DNA of 60,436 nt. It comes from an uncultured beta proteobacterium (lineage in GTDB: Bacteria; Pseudomonadota; Gammaproteobacteria; Burkholderiales; Rhodocyclaceae). Both the position numbers and the translations under genes were made by a program. This document shows, piece after piece, positions 41,915 through 50,762 of this stretch. The notes below the pieces were generated by a model that saw nothing but the letters and a program-made list of their open reading frames with translations, ran no database searches and had not been told where the DNA came from. The stretch covers positions 1 to 60,436 of the forward strand of contig CAISOB010000005.1 in the NCBI GenBank assembly GCA_903886975.1, written 5' to 3'. How positions within the stretch are numbered: position 1 is the stretch's first letter; every line of letters begins with the position of its first letter.

Positions 41915-43799
41915 CGAATGCTCCGCGCTTCAAATGCACCAGCAGGATCGAAATCGCCGCCGGCGTCATACCCTGGATGCGCGAGGCCTGCGCGATGGTC
42001 TCCGGCCGGTGGCGTATCAGCTTTTGCCGGATCTCGTTCGACAGACCGCCCATGCTGGCGTAATCGATGTTCTCGGGCAGGCGCGTCTCTTCATTGACCA
42101 GGCTGCGCGCAACTTCATCGACCTGACGATCAATGTAGCCTTGGTACTTGGCCTGGATTTCGACCTGCTCGATGACCGGCGCTGCAAGCGCAGGGCGTGC
42201 CTCGGCATCTTCCGGCAGATGCAGGCTGGCGAGCGCGGCATAACTTACATCGGGCCGGCGCAAGAGATCGTAGAGCGTGTAGTCGCGCTCGATCGGTTTA
42301 CCCAGCACGCGAATCGCCTCGTCGGCGGCCAGCGTTGCCGGATGCACCCAGGTCGATTTGAGCCACTCCTGTTCGCGGGCGATGGCCTCGCGCTTTTCGC
42401 AAAAGAATTCCCAACGCTCGTCTCCCACCAGGCCCAGGCGGCGCCCGTGCTCGGTCAGGCGCAGGTCGGCGTTGTCCTCACGCAGCGAAAGGCGGTATTC
42501 GGCGCGGCTGGTGAACATGCGGTAGGGTTCCGAGACGCCGCGCGTGATCAGATCATCGACCAGAACGCCGAGGTAGGCTTCGTCGCGGCGCGGCGTCCAT
42601 GCGTCCTTGCCCTGCGCCTGCAGGGCGGCGTTGGCGCCGGCCAGGAGACCCTGCGCGGCGGCCTCCTCGTAGCCCGTCGTGCCGTTGATCTGGCCGGCGA
42701 AGAAGAGGCCGCCTATGGCTTTCGTTTCGAGCGAGGCGCGCAGCCCGGTAGGATCGAAGTAATCGTATTCGATGGCGTAGCCGGGCCGCAGGATATGGCA
42801 ATTCTCGAGGCCGCGCATGCTGCGCACCAGTGCGAGCTGCACATCGAAAGGCAGGCTCGTCGAAATCCCGTTCGGATAGATTTCGTTGGTCGTCAGCCCT
42901 TCAGGTTCGAGGAAGACGTTATGGCTGTCCTTGCCGGCGAAACGATGGATCTTGTCCTCGATCGACGGACAGTAGCGCGGGCCGACGCCCTCGATGACGC
43001 CGGTATACATCGGCGAGCGGTCGAGGTTGGCGCGGATGATCGCGTGCGTTCGCTCGTTGGTACTCGTCACCCAGCATGGCAGCTGGCGCGGATGCTGGCC
43101 GGCATCGCCGAGGAAGGAGAAGACCGGCAGTGGATCGTCGGAATGCTGCTCGGGCAGGCGCGAGAAATCGATGGTCTTGCCGTCGAGACGCGGCGGCGTA
43201 CCGGTCTTCAGGCGCCCGGCCGGCAGCTGCACTTCGCGCAGGCGCGCCGCGAGCGAAATCGACGGACTGTCGCCCATGCGGCCGCCCGTGGTGTTGGACA
43301 GACCGACGTGGATCAGGCCGTTGAGAAAGGTTCCCGCGGTCAGGACCACGGTGCGCGCGGCGAAGCGCACGCCAAGCTGGGTCACCGCGCCGGCGACGCG
43401 ATCGCCCTCGATGATCAGGTCGTCGCAGGCCTGGGCGAACAGCGTCAGGTTCGGCTGATTCTCGAGGCGATGGCGGATGGCCTGGCGGTAGAGAACGCGA
43501 TCGGCCTGCGCGCGCGTCGCGCGCACCGCCGGGCCCTTGCTTGAATTGAGGATGCGAAACTGGATGCCGGCCTCGTCGGTCGCCGCGGCCATCGCCCCAT
43601 CGAGCGCATCGACTTCCTTGACGAGGTGCCCCTTGCCGATGCCGCCGATCGAGGGATTGCAGCTCATTGCGCCGAGCGTGTCGAGGTTGTGCGTGAGCAG
43701 CAGCGTCTTCGCGCCCATGCGCGCGCTGGCGAGCGCCGCCTCGGTGCCGGCGTGGCCGCCACCGACCACGATCACATCGAAACGGTCAGGAAACTGCAT
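41892..43799 (-). CDS. mnmG: tRNA uridine-34 carboxymethylaminomethyl modification enzyme MnmG (GidA)
   Basis: 635 residues. FAD-binding [17 protein letters not shown] near residues 13-29; signatures [33 protein letters not shown] and [12 protein letters not shown]. With MnmE it modifies the wobble uridine of several tRNAs. It heads the mnmG-rsmG-parA-parB unit. A 226-bp divergent region separates it from the next gene; no DnaA boxes were seen there. Confidence 0.97.
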   Translation of the reverse strand: MQFPDRFDVIVVGGGHAGTEAALASARMGAKTLLLTHNLDTLGAMSCNPSIGGIGKGHLVKEVDALDGAMAAATDEAGIQFRILNSSKGPAVRATRAQADRVLYRQAIRHRLENQPNLTLFAQACDDLIIEGDRVAGAVTQLGVRFAARTVVLTAGTFLNGLIHVGLSNTTGGRMGDSPSISLAARLREVQLPAGRLKTGTPPRLDGKTIDFSRLPEQHSDDPLPVFSFLGDAGQHPRQLPCWVTSTNERTHAIIRANLDRSPMYTGVIEGVGPRYCPSIEDKIHRFAGKDSHNVFLEPEGLTTNEIYPNGISTSLPFDVQLALVRSMRGLENCHILRPGYAIEYDYFDPTGLRASLETKAIGGLFFAGQINGTTGYEEAAAQGLLAGANAALQAQGKDAWTPRRDEAYLGVLVDDLITRGVSEPYRMFTSRAEYRLSLREDNADLRLTEHGRRLGLVGDERWEFFCEKREAIAREQEWLKSTWVHPATLAADEAIRVLGKPIERDYTLYDLLRRPDVSYAALASLHLPEDAEARPALAAPVIEQVEIQAKYQGYIDRQVDEVARSLVNEETRLPENIDYASMGGLSNEIRQKLIRHRPETIAQASRIQGMTPAAISILLVHLKRGAFDAARRIA

Positions 43800-44025
43800 G
43801 GGGAATCACTGTCTTCCGGGAACGCTGAAAGGATGCGGATTCTACGCCAATTCGCTGAAAGATAACAGGTTTCCGGAGGCGTCCGGCAAACGACGAGGTC
43901 GCCGCAGCGGCATGGCGGCGGAGTGCAAGTCAAAATGGCTGCGCGCGTTTTCCAACCCTGTGTGTTCTTCGCTTCCTTCGGGGCCAATGCTTGCCGGCAG
44001 GCGCACAGTCGCGTAAGGTTCCCGC

Positions 44026-45729
44026 ATGAGCCCGCCCGAGAGGAATAATACCGCCGAGCTGCTGCAAAAGCTCGGCAGCGATCTCAAGCGCATGCGCGTG
44101 CTGCTGGTCGACCGGCACACCAGCGCACGCAATTCGCTGCGCATCATCCTGTCGACGCTCGGCGTCAGCGCCGTGCATAGCGCGGCCACTTCCGCGGAGG
44201 TCCTGCGCCAGGTCCGGGCGTATCCCTTCGACATCATCCTCGCCGATTACCAACTCGACGATGGCCGCGACGGCCAGCAGTTGCTCGAAGAGCTGCGCCA
44301 AAAGCACCTGATTTCGCTGTCCACCGTGTACATGGTCATCACCGCCGAGCGCGCTTATCACAACGTCGTATCGGTCGCCGAACTCGCGCCCGACGATTAC
44401 CTGATCAAGCCGTTCACGTCCGAGCAACTGCAGGGACGCCTGGCTAAGGCGCTCTACAAGAAGCAGTTTTTCGAAGCCGTTTTCGCCCGCCTCGACAACG
44501 GCGCCTTTGCCGACGCGCTGGGCATCTGCGAAGAGCTGATCGGCAAGGAAGACCTGTTCCTTTACGACACCCTGCGCTTCAAGGGTGAAATTCTCAACGT
44601 GCTCGGCCGCCACGAAGAAGCCAGGGAGGTATACGAGCGGGTTCTCGACGACGCCATCGTGCCCTGGGCGCGCATGGGACTGGCGATTGCGCTGCGCGGT
44701 CTCGACGAACTGCCGCAAGCGGAAGTCCTGGCAAGCTCGGTGATCGCCGACTTTCCGGAGTACCTCGCGGCTTATGATTTCCTCGCCGCCGTGCGTGAGG
44801 AAATGGGCAAGCTGCAGGAGGCGCAGGAGGTTCTGGTCAGGGCCGCAGCGATCTCGCCAAATAATTCCGTGCGCCAGCGTCTGGTCGGCGATGTGGCGGT
44901 ACGCAACGAGGACCTCGATGTGGCCGAGCGGGCCTATGGCAAAGTCCTCGAACGCCATCGCGGTTCCTCGCTCAAGGTCATCGACGACTACGCCAACCTG
45001 AGCCGCGTCATGCTCGGCAAAGGCCACACCGACGCGGCCAAGGCGATCGCCCAGGACCTTCGCCGCGATTGGCGGGGCAGCATGCAAGGCGAACTCGCGG
45101 CGCTGGTCATGGATAGCCTCTGTGCCGAGCAGGAAGGCGAGCCGGCGAAAGCCAAGCAAGCACTGGAGAAAGCGCTGGCCCTGCACGGTGCCTTGCAAAG
45201 CGATACCGGGCAGAACGACTTTTCACAGAAGATCGCGGTCGACCTGGCGCACGCCTGCCTGGCCGCCGGCGACGAAGCGAAGGCACAGGAAATTCTCGGC
45301 AAGGTCGCCGCCGAGAACCATGAAGACCGGGGCATGATCGCCCAGATCCAGGGCGTCTACCTGAAAGCCGGCAAAGCCGAAGCAGGTCAGTCGCTGCTTG
45401 CCAAAGTCGGCAAGGAAATCATCGAACTCAATAACCGCGGCGTGCTGGCCGCGCGCGGTGGCGATCTCAAAGCCTCGGTGCAGCTGCTGATCGAGGCGGC
45501 CGAGCGCGTTCCCAATTTGCAATTCCTGGTCAATGCCAGCAAGGCGATTTTCACTCTGCTCGATCGCCAGGGCTGGGACGCCGAACTCGGGCAGCGTGCG
45601 CTGCATTACCTGCAGCTCGCTCAGGCCCGGGACATGCGTAATGCCAAAGTCATTTCAGCGCGTGAACTCTACCAGCAGGTGGCGCGCAAATACGGCATCG
45701 AGGTCATCCCGCTCGGCAGCAACCGCTAG
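44026..45729 (+). CDS. Response regulator receiver fused to a long TPR-like helical repeat domain
   Basis: 567 residues. N-terminal receiver (about 22-140): phospho-acceptor D74 (IILADYQLDDG), acidic site D29, and Lys in DDYLIKPF. The rest is helical repeats with TPR features (YLAAYDFLAAVREEMGKLQEAQEVL, LNNRGVLAARGGDLKASVQLL). There is no DNA-binding or enzymatic output, so it probably acts through protein contacts. Related CheY-TPR proteins occur in many beta- and gammaproteobacteria, with poorly known roles. Its stop overlaps the convergent mutY stop by 4 bases. Confidence 0.9.
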   Translation: MSPPERNNTAELLQKLGSDLKRMRVLLVDRHTSARNSLRIILSTLGVSAVHSAATSAEVLRQVRAYPFDIILADYQLDDGRDGQQLLEELRQKHLISLSTVYMVITAERAYHNVVSVAELAPDDYLIKPFTSEQLQGRLAKALYKKQFFEAVFARLDNGAFADALGICEELIGKEDLFLYDTLRFKGEILNVLGRHEEAREVYERVLDDAIVPWARMGLAIALRGLDELPQAEVLASSVIADFPEYLAAYDFLAAVREEMGKLQEAQEVLVRAAAISPNNSVRQRLVGDVAVRNEDLDVAERAYGKVLERHRGSSLKVIDDYANLSRVMLGKGHTDAAKAIAQDLRRDWRGSMQGELAALVMDSLCAEQEGEPAKAKQALEKALALHGALQSDTGQNDFSQKIAVDLAHACLAAGDEAKAQEILGKVAAENHEDRGMIAQIQGVYLKAGKAEAGQSLLAKVGKEIIELNNRGVLAARGGDLKASVQLLIEAAERVPNLQFLVNASKAIFTLLDRQGWDAELGQRALHYLQLAQARDMRNAKVISARELYQQVARKYGIEVIPLGSNR

Positions 45730-46796
45730 CCGCCGGGTCCCGATGCGATTGTTACGCCATCCCTGAGCAAGCGCCTGATCGGTGTGGGCAGCGCGGCGGT
45801 CTCGATTTCGGCGCATGCCAACCACTGCCAACCCGCTTCGGCCACCACGCTGGGCGACACGGCGACCGTGCACAGCAGGGTCTGGATTTGCAGGCGAAAA
45901 TGCGTGAAGCTGCGCTTGACGGCGGGCATCGGCCGCATGCCGAGCAGCCGAAAACCGTGCCGGCGGGCGTAGGCGCGCGCCTCCGCCACGCCGCCTTCGG
46001 GCAGGGTCAGCAACCCACCCCAAATGCCTGCCGGCGGCCGGCGCTCAAGCAGAACGCGTTTCCCATCGGTGAGCAGCAACAGCTCCGTTTCACGCTCGGG
46101 CAAGGTCTTCGTCGTTTTGGCGGTCGGCAGCTCGGCCTGCCGCCCCTGGCGGCGAGCGATGCACAGATCATGCATCGGACAAGCCGTGCAGAGCGGCGCG
46201 CGGCGCACGCACAGCGTAGCCCCGAGGTCCATCAGACCTTGCGAGTACGCGGCAATGCCGGTGGCTGGAAGCAGCGCCTCGGCGAGCGACCACAGCACTT
46301 TTTGCGTCGCCGCCGTCGCCGGAGAACCCTCGATGCCGAAACAGCGCGCCAGGACGCGCTTGACATTGCCGTCGAGGATCGCGCTGCGCGCGCCGAAGGC
46401 GAAAGCGCTGATCGCTGCCGCTGTCGATCGCCCGATACCCGGCAGCGCTGCGATGCGCGACGCATCTTGCGGGAATCGGCCACCGTAATCGCTGACGATC
46501 ATCTGCGCGCAGCGGTGCAGATTGCGTGCTCGCGCGTAATAGCCGAGCCCGGCCCAGAGTTCAAGCACCGAGTCGAGCGGTGCGAGCGCCAAAGTCTCTA
46601 TGGTCGGGAAACGTTCGAGGAAACGTGCATAGTAGGAAATCACAGTGCGCACCTGCGTTTGCTGCAACATGATCTCGGCCAGCCAGACGCGATAGGCGTC
46701 TTGGGTCTGCTGCCAGGGCAGGTCGTGGCGGCCCCACTGCTCCTGCCAGGCGATCAGCCGACCGGAAAAAGCCTTGACGCAGGCAGCCTCAGACAT
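45726..46796 (-). CDS. mutY: A/G-specific adenine DNA glycosylase MutY
   Basis: 356 residues from ATG 46794-46796 (MSEAACVKAFSGRLIAWQ), which matches the family length. Helix-hairpin-helix LPGIGRSTAAAI, catalytic Asp in ILDGNVKRVL, catalytic Glu in LAEIMLQQTQV and 4Fe-4S ligands C-x6-C-x2-C-x5-C (CVRRAPLCTACPMHDLC). The C-terminal NUDIX-like domain recognises 8-oxoG. It removes A mispaired with 8-oxoG. Confidence 0.95.
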   Translation of the reverse strand: MSEAACVKAFSGRLIAWQEQWGRHDLPWQQTQDAYRVWLAEIMLQQTQVRTVISYYARFLERFPTIETLALAPLDSVLELWAGLGYYARARNLHRCAQMIVSDYGGRFPQDASRIAALPGIGRSTAAAISAFAFGARSAILDGNVKRVLARCFGIEGSPATAATQKVLWSLAEALLPATGIAAYSQGLMDLGATLCVRRAPLCTACPMHDLCIARRQGRQAELPTAKTTKTLPERETELLLLTDGKRVLLERRPPAGIWGGLLTLPEGGVAEARAYARRHGFRLLGMRPMPAVKRSFTHFRLQIQTLLCTVAVSPSVVAEAGWQWLACAEIETAALPTPIRRLLRDGVTIASGPGG

Positions 46797-47022
46797 TGGC
46801 GTCCCGGGCCCGTACCGCATGCCCTGCACAAGCTTCTCGACACCCGGTCGCGGCGAGGCGATAATCGCGCTGGTCAACGGCTGCTTGCCCCGGCTTGCGT
46901 CGCAGCCCGGAAGGCAGGCGCGGCGTCAGCATCCGTCGGCGTCCGTCGGCATTACGAAACTCCTGTACTTCGCTAGAGAGGCTTGATCTTAGCATGCCCC
47001 AACAACTCATCCGGACCGAGTG

Positions 47023-47586
47023 ATGGCCTCGACTACTTCATCCGCACACGATGCCGCCGACTTGCCCCGCCCGAATGGCGACGGCGAGCCGGGATCAGCC
47101 GATCCGGCACTGTCCTATCGGGATTTCCGCACCACCCTCGGCCGCTTCGCCACCGGTGTAACCGTCGTCACGGCCCTGGATCTTGACGGCAAACCGATCG
47201 GGTTGACGGTGAGCTCATTCAATTCGGTGTCGCTGGCGCCGCCGCTGATCCTGTGGAGCCTGTCGCTGGTATCGCCGCACTTCGAGTCCTTCCGCAAGGC
47301 GAGGCGCTATGCGGTGAACGTCCTTTCGGCCGAGCAGCAGAAGTTCTCCGACCGCTTTGCCACACGCAACGATGACCATTTCGCCGACCTGCCCCAACAC
47401 GTCGGCCTGGGTGGCGTGCCACTGATCGACGGCTGCTGCGCCTGGTTCGAGTGCGTCGGCGAGGCGCAGTACCCGGGTGGCGATCACATTATCTTCGTCG
47501 GGCGCGTCGAACGCTATGCGCCGGGTGCAGCGGACCTGCCGCTGATCTTTCACAACGGGCGTTACTGCGCGCTTGATCCGCGCTAA
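47023..47586 (+). CDS. Flavin reductase-like domain protein
   Basis: 187 residues from ATG 47023 (a GTG directly before it is possible). A Ser/Ala-rich leader of about 30 residues precedes the flavin reductase-like fold: RTTLGRFATGVTVVTA, GLTVSSFNSVSLAPPLILWSL, YAVNVLSAEQQ and DHIIFVGRVE. Such proteins reduce or bind FMN/FAD, often for a partner monooxygenase. No monooxygenase is adjacent. Confidence 0.9.
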   Translation: MASTTSSAHDAADLPRPNGDGEPGSADPALSYRDFRTTLGRFATGVTVVTALDLDGKPIGLTVSSFNSVSLAPPLILWSLSLVSPHFESFRKARRYAVNVLSAEQQKFSDRFATRNDDHFADLPQHVGLGGVPLIDGCCAWFECVGEAQYPGGDHIIFVGRVERYAPGAADLPLIFHNGRYCALDPR

Positions 47587-47615
47587 GGACAGCCGCGAAT
47601 AACCGAGGATGGAAC

Positions 47616-48062
47616 ATGGCTGACAAAGAATACTCTTCGCGGACGATCATGACGATTACGATCGTCGTTCTCGTCGTTCTCATCGCTTTGATCTGGCCGC
47701 TCTCGAGGATGGGCAAGGGTAGCGTGACGGCGGGCAGCGCCGACGAAGTCGAATTGCGCATCCAGCCCCTGGCACGCGTTGAAATGCAGAGCTTGCCCGC
47801 TGCCAAATCTGACGGCAAGGCACGCGATGGCATCACGGTGTACAAGACAGTGTGTTTCGCCTGCCATGGCGCCGGCGTCGCCGGCGCGCCGAAGATCGGC
47901 GACAAGGCCGCATGGGCGCCGCGAATTGCGACCGGGATGGCAGCGCTGCTCAAGAGCGCGACCAACGGCAAGGGCGCGATGCCGCCGCGCGGCGGGGCAG
48001 CCGATTTGACCGACGCCGAACTCAAGGCTGCCGTCGACTATCTGACCAGCCAGGCCAAGTAA
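47616..48062 (+). CDS. Membrane-anchored cytochrome c5-like monoheme cytochrome
   Basis: 148 residues. N-terminal membrane anchor (about 11-30, TITIVVLVVLIALIWPL), uncleaved by the look of it, then a class I cytochrome c domain with CFACH (about 82-86) and distal ligand Met in GAMPPRGG. The YKTVCFACHGAGVAGAPK pattern is typical of the cytochrome c5 family. It probably carries electrons to terminal oxidases or reductases. It ends in a strong intrinsic terminator. Confidence 0.92.
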   Translation: MADKEYSSRTIMTITIVVLVVLIALIWPLSRMGKGSVTAGSADEVELRIQPLARVEMQSLPAAKSDGKARDGITVYKTVCFACHGAGVAGAPKIGDKAAWAPRIATGMAALLKSATNGKGAMPPRGGAADLTDAELKAAVDYLTSQAK

Positions 48063-48083
48063 GCGCCCGGTTTCGAAATAAGA

Positions 48084-48114
48084 AGAGGGGAGGCCATTGG
48101 CCTCCCCTCTTTTC
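48084..48114. terminator. Bidirectional intrinsic terminator
   Basis: A 13-bp perfect stem AAGAGGGGAGGCC / GGCCTCCCCTCTT with loop ATT, followed by T residues on the plus strand and by TTCTTATTTC on the minus strand. It sits between the convergent cytochrome c5-like gene and the small Ala/Pro/Lys-rich gene and can serve both. Confidence 0.9.
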
Positions 48115-48141
48115 GATTGCCTGGCGACGCCAGTGCGTCGA

Positions 48142-48396
48142 TTATTTCTTGACTTCGGGAGCCGGCGCGGCAGCGGCCGGCGCAGCAGCGGCCGGCGCAG
48201 CTTCGGTCTTCTTGGTGGTTTTCTTCTTGGCCTTGGCCTTGACGGGTTTCATCGCGGGCTTGGCGGCCGGGGTCGCAGCCGGAGCGGCGGTAGCGGCGGG
48301 AGCCGGAGCGGGAGTGGGAGCAGCCGCAGGAGCCTGCGCAAAAGCGGCAGTGGCGAAGGCGGCAGCGATAGCAATTGCGATGATCTTCTTAAGCAT
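48142..48396 (-). CDS. Small secreted Ala/Pro/Lys-rich low-complexity protein
   Basis: 84 residues. Clean signal peptide (MLKKIIAIAIAAAFATAAFAQ), then AP repeats, a basic core VKAKAKKKTTKKTE and another AP-rich tail ending EVKK. The mature composition resembles the C-terminal tails of histone H1-like proteins, but the signal peptide points to export. It has its own upstream region and terminator. The function is unknown; similar small Ala/Pro/Lys periplasmic proteins are common in betaproteobacteria. Coding status is supported by the signal peptide and the flanking terminator. Confidence 0.72.
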   Translation of the reverse strand: MLKKIIAIAIAAAFATAAFAQAPAAAPTPAPAPAATAAPAATPAAKPAMKPVKAKAKKKTTKKTEAAPAAAAPAAAAPAPEVKK

Positions 48397-48537
48397 TTCA
48401 AGTCTCCTAGGGTGTGGGGTTCGCGCTCGTCCGCTTTCTTTGCGGCCTTGTACCCATTAACGTGACCCATCTCAATAACGATGGCAGCAATTCGGTAACG
48501 TTGCGTGACGCTTTGTAACGGCGCTTAAAAGCACGTC

Positions 48538-50532
48538 CTAAGCCGGCTTGCCGGCCAGCATTGCTTTCATCGCCGACAGGCGCGCCGCGCCGTCGGCCTT
48601 GTCGGGCGTGCTGTCGGCTTTGCCGCCTGAGAAGCGCAAGTCGTCCTTGCCCATTTCGCCGATAAAGCGCGACGCTTCGCAAGGAATCAGTTCGCGACCC
48701 TGTTTGCGCTTTTCGCAGTAGCTCAAATGCAAAGAGCGTTGCGCACGGGTAATGCCGACGTACATCAGGCGACGCTCTTCGGCGATTTTGTCCTCGCTCT
48801 GCGATTCGCGATGCGGCAGGATTCCCTCCTCGACGCCGATGATGAAGACGTGCTTGAATTCGAGGCCCTTGGCCGCGTGCAGCGTCGACAGCGCAACCGC
48901 GTCGGGCCCGCTGCCGTCGTCCTGTTTGTCGAGCAGATTGATCAGCGCGATCATCTGCGTGAGCTCGATCAGCGTTTTGCCCTCGTCCTCGCCTTTTTTG
49001 GTCAGCCAATTGACGAGTTCCTGCACGCTGTCCCAGCGCGCCATCGCGACGCGCTTGTCGTCCTCGTCGTGCAGCCAGGCTTCGTAGCCGATGGCGATCA
49101 GGAGATCCCCCATCACCGCCGCGACGGACTCGCGCGCGGCGCGATATTCGAGGCGATTGATGAATTCGCAGAACTCGAGCAGCGGCGCGAGCTGGCGCGG
49201 CTGCACCCGAGGCACGAAGCCTTCCTCGAATGCCGCGGCGAACAGCGAAAGGTGACGCTCGCCGGCGTAAGTGCCGAGCGCTTCGAGGGTCGCGCCGCCG
49301 ACGCCGCGCCGCGGCGTCGTCACGGCGCGAATGAAGGCCGGATCGTCGTCGTTGTTGGCGAGGAGGCGCAGATAGGAAGTGATGTCCTTGATTTCGGCCT
49401 TGTCGAAAAACGATTGCCCGCCCGACAGCATGTAGGGGACGCGCTGGTCGCGCAATAGCTTCTCGAGCGCGCGCGCCTGGAAGTTGCCGCGATAAAGGAT
49501 CGCGTAGTCGCGAAATTCGCTGCGCCGCTCGAACTTGTGCGCCTGCAATTGCATCACCACCGCTTCGGCTTCCTTGTCGTTGTCCTTGCACACCGTCACG
49601 CTGATCGCGTCGCCGTGGCCGAGGTCCGACCACAGCTTCTTGTCGAAGATTTTTTCGTTGTGCGCGATCAGCGCGTTGGCCGCCTTGAGGATGCGCACCG
49701 TCGAGCGGTAGTTCTGTTCGAGCTTGATCACCTTGAGCGCCGGGTAATCGCGCGGCAGGCCGCGCAAATTTTCGATATCGGCGCCGCGCCAGCCGTAGAT
49801 CGCCTGATCGTCGTCGCCGACCGCGGTGAAGGCCGCGCGCGGCCCGGCCAGCTGTTTGAGCAAACGGTATTGGCAGGCGTTGGTATCCTGGTATTCGTCT
49901 ATCAGCAGGTAGCGCAGACGGTTCTGCCATTTCGCGAGCGTCTCGGGATGCTGCGCGAAGAGCTCGACCGGCAAGGCGATGAGGTCGTCGAAATCGACCG
50001 CCTGATAGGCTTTGAGCGTCGCCGAGTAGCTCGCGTAAGCGCGCGCGGCGAGCTTCTCGGTTTCGTTCTGCGCATCCTTCCTGGCCTGGTCCGGCGAAAC
50101 AAGCGCATTCTTCCAGTTGGAAATCAGCGTCTGCAGACGGCGCACGGTCGCCTTGTCTACACTCGCCGCAAGATCGGCGACGATCGCGTAGCAGTCGTTG
50201 GCATCGAAGATCGAGAAGCGCGGCTTGTAGCCGAGGAGCTTGGCTTCCTCGCGCAGGATGCGCACGCCGAGCGCGTGGAAAGTCGAGACCGTCAGTCCGA
50301 CCGGCTTGTTTTTGAGCAGCTTGCCGACGCGCTCCTGCATTTCGCGCGCCGCCTTGTTGGTGAAAGTGATGGCGGCGATGTTGCCGGGGGAAAAGCCGCA
50401 CTCCTCGATCAGATACGCGATCTTCTGCGTGATCACCCGTGTCTTGCCCGAACCGGCGCCGGCCAGGACCAGCAAAGGACCGTCAAGATAGCGTATGGCT
50501 TCGCGTTGCGGGGGATTGGGCAGGGAAGACAT
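48538..50532 (-). CDS. rep: ATP-dependent DNA helicase Rep (UvrD/Rep superfamily 1A)
   Basis: 664 residues, close to E. coli Rep (673). Motif Q/I LNPPQREAIRY-like start (SSLPNPPQREAIRYLDG), Walker A AGAGSGKTRVITQ, motif II LLIDEYQDTN, motif III GDDDQAIYGWRGA and motif IV LEQNYRST. It is a 3'-5' helicase helping forks through protein blocks. Identity as Rep rather than UvrD rests on length and the GPLLVLAGAGSGKTRVI opening. Confidence 0.94.
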   Translation of the reverse strand: MSSLPNPPQREAIRYLDGPLLVLAGAGSGKTRVITQKIAYLIEECGFSPGNIAAITFTNKAAREMQERVGKLLKNKPVGLTVSTFHALGVRILREEAKLLGYKPRFSIFDANDCYAIVADLAASVDKATVRRLQTLISNWKNALVSPDQARKDAQNETEKLAARAYASYSATLKAYQAVDFDDLIALPVELFAQHPETLAKWQNRLRYLLIDEYQDTNACQYRLLKQLAGPRAAFTAVGDDDQAIYGWRGADIENLRGLPRDYPALKVIKLEQNYRSTVRILKAANALIAHNEKIFDKKLWSDLGHGDAISVTVCKDNDKEAEAVVMQLQAHKFERRSEFRDYAILYRGNFQARALEKLLRDQRVPYMLSGGQSFFDKAEIKDITSYLRLLANNDDDPAFIRAVTTPRRGVGGATLEALGTYAGERHLSLFAAAFEEGFVPRVQPRQLAPLLEFCEFINRLEYRAARESVAAVMGDLLIAIGYEAWLHDEDDKRVAMARWDSVQELVNWLTKKGEDEGKTLIELTQMIALINLLDKQDDGSGPDAVALSTLHAAKGLEFKHVFIIGVEEGILPHRESQSEDKIAEERRLMYVGITRAQRSLHLSYCEKRKQGRELIPCEASRFIGEMGKDDLRFSGGKADSTPDKADGAARLSAMKAMLAGKPA

Positions 50533-50584
50533 CGATCAGAAAAAAATGTGAAACAGAACGGGCACGCAGCGTTCTTGATCTATC

Positions 50585-50654
50585 GTCATCCCGGCGCAAG
50601 CCGGGATCCAGATCGTGCCCAAGAATCCTGGATTCCGGCTTACGCCGGAATGAC
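50585..50654. repeat. REP/MITE-like intergenic palindromic element
   Basis: GTCATCCCGGCGCAAGCCGGGATCCAG is followed after a short spacer by CTGGATTCCGGCTTACGCCGGAATGAC. Each half is itself a hairpin (CCCGGC/GCCGGG and TTCCGGC/GCCGGAA), and the halves are near-inverse of each other. This is the widespread 'GTCAT-CCCGCG..GGGAATCCAG' type of bacterial intergenic repeat. It lies between the divergent rep start and the ubiB 3' end. Only one copy is in the window. Confidence 0.8.
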
Positions 50655-50762
50655 ATTATGGGGGATCAACCGCCCTTGAGAGGACTCACACGGGCATGAC
50701 AAGAACTTTCACGCGCTCGCCGCGCATTTTGACTTTCTTGCCGTGCGCCATGTTCGTCGCGG

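Noticed and set aside
43800..44025. Chromosome origin next to mnmG/parAB
   Set aside because: No DnaA boxes, AT-rich unwinding region, dnaA or dnaN were seen here.
48407..50401. A 664-codon frame overlapping rep on the same strand
   Set aside because: Its translation is Arg/Ala/Gln-rich noise in a shifted frame, while the overlapping rep frame carries all helicase motifs.
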